Origin: Clostridium aestuarii
Lineage (GTDB): Bacteria; Bacillota; Clostridia; Clostridiales; Clostridiaceae
NCBI RefSeq assembly: GCF_026735135.1
Contig: NZ_JAPQER010000001.1
Span: forward strand, 503,500 to 567,499
Reading direction: 5' to 3'
DNA: 64,000 nt
Shown: piece after piece, positions 60,675 to 64,000 of the stretch
Layout of the letters: each line of letters starts with the position of its first letter
Numbering within the stretch: position 1 is the stretch's first letter
The notes under the pieces: generated by a model
Told to the model about the DNA's origin: nothing
The model's input: only the letters and a program-made list of their open reading frames with translations
Database searches by the model: none
Translations under genes and position numbers: made by a program

Positions 60675-61895
60675 CTATTGTACAACTATCTTGTAATATT
60701 TTTTCTTACCCTTTTTAATAATTGCACTTCCATCTTTAAAATTATCTTCAGTAAGTATAGCCTTTACATCAGTAACCTTTTCATCATTTAGTGAAATACC
60801 GCCTTGCTCAACAAGTCTTCTTCCTTCTTTTTTAGATGGAATTACTTTTCCACTTAAAAGAATATCAAGTAAAGCTGTACCAATCATATCACTACTTATT
60901 TCTATAGTTGGTACATTACTCATATCAGCTCCACCACTAAATAATGCCTCTGCTGCTTGTTGAGCCTTTTTAGCTTCTTCTTCTCCATGCACTAATTTAG
61001 TAACTTCATATGCTAATACTTTTTTGGCTTCATTAATTTGAGCATCTTTTAATGCTCCTAATCTTTTAACTTCATCCATAGGTAAGAAAGTAAGTAATGC
61101 CAAACATTTTTCTACATCTGAATCTCCTACATTTCTCCAGTACTGATAAAAATCATATGGTGAAGTTTTTTCTGGATTAAGCCACAATGCACCATTTACT
61201 GTTTTACCCATTTTCTTACCTTCACTATTAGTTAATAGTGTACATGTCATAGCATACGCAGATTTTCTTTCTTTTCTTCTTATAAGTTCCATACCAGCAA
61301 TCATATTAGACCATTGGTCATCTCCACCTAATTCCATTACACATCCATATCTTTTATTTAATTCATAAAAATCATATCCCTGCATCAACATATAGTTAAA
61401 TTCTAAGAATGATAATCCTTTTTCCAATCTTTGCTTAAAACATTCTGCTGTAAGCATTCTATTTACTGAAAAATGTATTCCTATATCTCTTATAAATTCT
61501 ACATAATTAAGATTTAAAAGCCAATCTGCATTATTTACCAATATAGCTTTATCATCACTAAAATCAATAAACCTTGAAAGTTGTTTTTTTATTCCTGCTA
61601 CATTATGCTCTATTTGTTCTTTAGTAAGCATTTTTCTCATATCAGTTTTACCGCTAGGATCACCAATCATAGCTGTTCCACCACCAACTAATGCTATTGG
61701 TCTATGACCAAATTTTTGCATATGAGCCATAAACATCATTGCAATAAAGTGTCCTACATGCAAACTATCTCCTGTTGGATCAAACCCTATGTAAAATGTG
61801 ATTTTTTCTTTTCCTAATAATTCTCTTATTTCTTCTTCATGAGTTGTTTGTTTTATGTACCCACGCTCCATTAAAGTATCAAATACATTTGACAT
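60675..61895 (-). CDS. tyrS: Tyrosyl-tRNA synthetase
   Basis: 406 residues, TyrRS class I. The HIGH-type motif is [14 protein letters not shown] near residue 43. Tyrosine-binding residues sit in [13 protein letters not shown] and [10 protein letters not shown]. The KMSKS-type motif is [10 protein letters not shown] near 229. A C-terminal S4-like RNA-binding domain ([20 protein letters not shown]) is present. It charges tRNA-Tyr. Regulated by the T-box immediately upstream. GGAGG precedes the ATG. Confidence 0.97.
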   Translation of the reverse strand: MSNVFDTLMERGYIKQTTHEEEIRELLGKEKITFYIGFDPTGDSLHVGHFIAMMFMAHMQKFGHRPIALVGGGTAMIGDPSGKTDMRKMLTKEQIEHNVAGIKKQLSRFIDFSDDKAILVNNADWLLNLNYVEFIRDIGIHFSVNRMLTAECFKQRLEKGLSFLEFNYMLMQGYDFYELNKRYGCVMELGGDDQWSNMIAGMELIRRKERKSAYAMTCTLLTNSEGKKMGKTVNGALWLNPEKTSPYDFYQYWRNVGDSDVEKCLALLTFLPMDEVKRLGALKDAQINEAKKVLAYEVTKLVHGEEEAKKAQQAAEALFSGGADMSNVPTIEISSDMIGTALLDILLSGKVIPSKKEGRRLVEQGGISLNDEKVTDVKAILTEDNFKDGSAIIKKGKKKYYKIVVQ

Positions 61896-61924
61896 TAAAA
61901 ATACCTCCTACTCTTTTAATAAAA

Positions 61925-62190
61925 AAAATCCCATATATCCATTAAAGAATATATGGGACGAATTCACTTCGCGTTACCACCCAATTTGATATATCAAAAA
62001 AGCTATATCATCTCTTTCCCTTATAACGTAGGGATACCCGTAACAACCTACTAGTATAACTAACTTTCAGTATAAAATTCAGAAATGTATTTCACTATGT
62101 TCCACCAATCAGTTTTCACCAGCCACTGACTCTCTTATGGTTCACACAATTACTTTTTTCCATCATTATCTTTAACACTATACAGTTTAT
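61925..62190 (-). promoter_or_regulatory. T-box leader of tyrS, specifier TAC (Tyr)
   Basis: Minus strand: AAGAGAGT is near 62129-62136. The specifier strand GAA-A-TAC gives codon TAC at 62087-62089. The T-box GGGTGGTAACGCGAAG lies near 61967-61982. A terminator of CCCATATATyC arms with TTTTTTTT ends at about 61921-61928. Tyr specificity matches the downstream gene. Confidence 0.93.
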
Positions 62191-62195
62191 CTAAT

Positions 62196-62224
62196 ATTAT
62201 ATAAATAAAATTAGATAAATGCAA
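62196..62224 (-). promoter_or_regulatory. Sigma-A promoter of the tyrS T-box transcript
   Basis: Minus strand TTGCAT (62219-62224), 17-base spacer, TATAAT (62196-62201). Confidence 0.8.
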
Positions 62225-62261
62225 TAAGTTTTAAAATAATAATGTTTTTTATTATTTATAC

Positions 62262-63044
62262 TTACATACTAACACTAAACTCTGAGTAGATGAATTTTTC
62301 AACTTCTTCTATATCTCCTTTAGTTTCATGAATCTTTTTAACAATTGCTGAACCAACTATAACACCATCTACATAAGGTGTAAATCTTTCTACATCTTCT
62401 CTGGATGAAATACCAAATCCTATAGCTATTGGTAAATCTGTATGCTTTTTAACAGTTTTTAAAAATTCATCTACTTCTTCATAAAATCCATCTTTCATAC
62501 CTGTAACTCCTAATGAAGAAATACAGTATACAAACCCCTTTTTACCTTCGACTACATCTTTTATTCTTTCTTTAGATGTAGGTGCTACTAATGGAATAAG
62601 TGCCACATTATTTTTTTTGATATATGGTATTATTTCATCCTGTTCTTCTAAAGGTAAATCAGGAATAACAAAACCATCTATACCTATTTCTTCACATTTA
62701 TCCACAAATTCTTTTATTCCATAAGCTAATATTGTATTGTAATATACCAAAAACACCATAGAAATTTCTGTATTTTTACGCACTCGCTCTATGCAGTTAA
62801 ATATATCCTTTAACTTGATTCCATTATTCAAAGCATTTTGTGCTGCTTTCTGTATTATAGGTCCATCTGCAAGAGGATCAGAAAAAGGAATTCCTACTTC
62901 AATAATACTTGCTCCAGCTCTTTCCTTTGCATAAATAAGTTGTTCAGTTTTTTCAATAGATGGATCTCCTGCTGTTATATATGTTATTAATGCTTTCTTA
63001 TTATTTTCTTTTAACTCATTAAACTTTTTCTCTATTCTATTCAT
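62262..63044 (-). CDS. trpA: Tryptophan synthase alpha chain
   Basis: 260 residues. The catalytic Glu lies in IEVGIPFSDPLADGP and the catalytic Asp in the same segment. ITYITAGDP is at the N-terminus, and GFGISSREDVERF with VDGVIVGSAIVK form the phosphate loops. It cleaves indole-glycerol phosphate and passes indole to the beta chain through the intersubunit tunnel. It follows trpB by 18 bases and ends the trp operon here. Confidence 0.97.
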   Translation of the reverse strand: MNRIEKKFNELKENNKKALITYITAGDPSIEKTEQLIYAKERAGASIIEVGIPFSDPLADGPIIQKAAQNALNNGIKLKDIFNCIERVRKNTEISMVFLVYYNTILAYGIKEFVDKCEEIGIDGFVIPDLPLEEQDEIIPYIKKNNVALIPLVAPTSKERIKDVVEGKKGFVYCISSLGVTGMKDGFYEEVDEFLKTVKKHTDLPIAIGFGISSREDVERFTPYVDGVIVGSAIVKKIHETKGDIEEVEKFIYSEFSVSM

Positions 63045-63062
63045 AACTACTATACCCCCAAA

Positions 63063-64000
63063 TCATTTTTTTCCAATATATTCTGCTATTGTATAAACAT
63101 CTTTATCGCCTCTCCCTGACAAGTTAATAACTATAATTTTATCCTTACTCATTTTAGGAGCAATCTTTACAACATGAGCTACAGCATGTGAACTTTCTAA
63201 TGCAGGAATAATCCCTTCCACTTTAGATAAATATTGAAATCCTTCTACAGCTTCTTTATCTGTTATAGAAACATAGTTAGCTCTTTTTATTTCATCTAAA
63301 AACGCATGTTCTGGACCAATACCTGGGTAATCAAGTCCTGCTGAAATAGAGTGAGCTGGTTTAATTTGCCCTTCTTCATCCTGTATAAGAAGAGTTTTCA
63401 TACCATGAAGAACTCCTACTTTGCCTTCTGCAATTGATGCTCCATGCTCACCTGTTTCTATACCTTTCCCAGCTGCTTCTACACCAATTAATTCTACTTC
63501 TTTATCTTCAACAAATGGATAAAAGATTCCCATAGCATTACTTCCGCCCCCTATACATGCAATAACCTTATCTGGAAGTCTACCTTCTACTTCTAATATT
63601 TGTTTTTTAGTTTCTTGTCCTATAATCTTTTGAAAATCTCTAACCATAGTTGGGTATGGATGAGGACCTACTACAGAACCTATAACATAAAATGTGTCTT
63701 CAACTCTTCTTACCCATTCTCTTATAGCTTCATTTGTAGCATCCTTTAAGGTTCCTGTTCCTGACTTAACAGATTCAACCTTTGCTCCTAAAAGTTCCAT
63801 TCTAAATACATTAAGTTTCTGTCTTTCTATATCTTCTTCTCCCATAAAAACTGTACATTCCATATCAAATAATGCTGCTCCCGTAGCAGTAGCTACTCCA
63901 TGCTGTCCTGCACCGGTTTCTGCTATTACTCTTTTCTTACCCATTCTTTTTGCTAAAAGCAATTGAGCAATAACATTGTTAATCTTATGAGCACCAGTAT
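63063..64000 (-). CDS. trpB: Tryptophan synthase beta chain, 5' end outside window
   Basis: About 312 codons are present and the N-terminus lies beyond 64000. The frame runs through [14 protein letters not shown] at the window edge, which carries the PLP-binding Lys, then [45 protein letters not shown] (PLP phosphate loop) and LSGRGDKD near the C-terminus. It condenses indole with serine. The reading frame is open to the edge, and the missing part is upstream. Forms an operon with trpA. Confidence 0.97.
   Translation of the reverse strand, partial: TGAHKINNVIAQLLLAKRMGKKRVIAETGAGQHGVATATGAALFDMECTVFMGEEDIERQKLNVFRMELLGAKVESVKSGTGTLKDATNEAIREWVRRVEDTFYVIGSVVGPHPYPTMVRDFQKIIGQETKKQILEVEGRLPDKVIACIGGGSNAMGIFYPFVEDKEVELIGVEAAGKGIETGEHGASIAEGKVGVLHGMKTLLIQDEEGQIKPAHSISAGLDYPGIGPEHAFLDEIKRANYVSITDKEAVEGFQYLSKVEGIIPALESSHAVAHVVKIAPKMSKDKIIVINLSGRGDKDVYTIAEYIGKK

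Overview
The window is chromosomal DNA of a low-GC, spore-forming, anaerobic Firmicute, most likely Clostridium sensu stricto. The base composition is strongly AT-rich and the ribosome-binding sites are strong AGGAGG-type. Marker genes include spore photoproduct lyase, SleB, many SPOCS-domain proteins, a CggR-controlled glycolytic cluster, sigma-54 and three T-box leaders. I saw no prophage, insertion sequence or CRISPR array. The species cannot be fixed from the sequence alone.

Layout. 1-10756 (minus strand): the central glycolysis cluster rpoN, cggR, gap, pgk, tpiA, with a complete BMP-type nucleoside ABC transporter operon sitting between gap and pgk. pgk carries its own copy of the cggR promoter/operator. 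10973-17084: housekeeping and stress genes (DegV, TrmL, spore photoproduct lyase with a near-consensus sigma-G promoter, HAD phosphatase, VanW/G5 protein, M42 peptidase). 17146-27294: a ten-kilobase block that looks like a spore-surface locus. It has a DNRLRE-type protein, a glycosyltransferase, a Cys-rich Cna-B-like protein, a large collagen-like protein, and seven proteins carrying eight SPOCS domains. One SPOCS protein is tandem and one is fused to a six-bladed TolB-like propeller. 27340-34405: patatin phospholipase, endonuclease III, DUF89, PlsC, cysE with a Cys T-box, SleB, and an MgtE-like cytosolic protein. 34994-48324: radical SAM YgiQ, lipid kinase, phosphatidylserine synthase, cation antiporter, TGS-uridine kinase, DUF421/DUF4363, fructose-bisphosphate aldolase with a CggR-like site, a NdpA-family protein and a CYTH protein. 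48385-64000: tRNA-Gln(CTG), LarA with its GntR regulator and operator, an S1-domain protein, leuS and tyrS (each behind a T-box), RelQ, FliK-like and FlhB-like proteins, and trpB-trpA.

How the genes work together. CggR probably senses glycolytic sugar phosphate and controls gap, pgk/tpiA and, through a related site, fba. The T-boxes couple cysE, leuS and tyrS to uncharged Cys, Leu and Tyr tRNAs. The SPOCS/collagen block has divergent sigma-K-like promoters between the collagen gene and a SPOCS gene, consistent with late mother-cell expression. It is my best candidate for an undescribed exosporium or spore-appendage system.

Limits. Functions come from recognising motifs by eye. No database search, folding or phylogeny was run. 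Several starts were moved downstream of the longest open frame because the ribosome-binding site lies inside that frame; these are stated in the entries.
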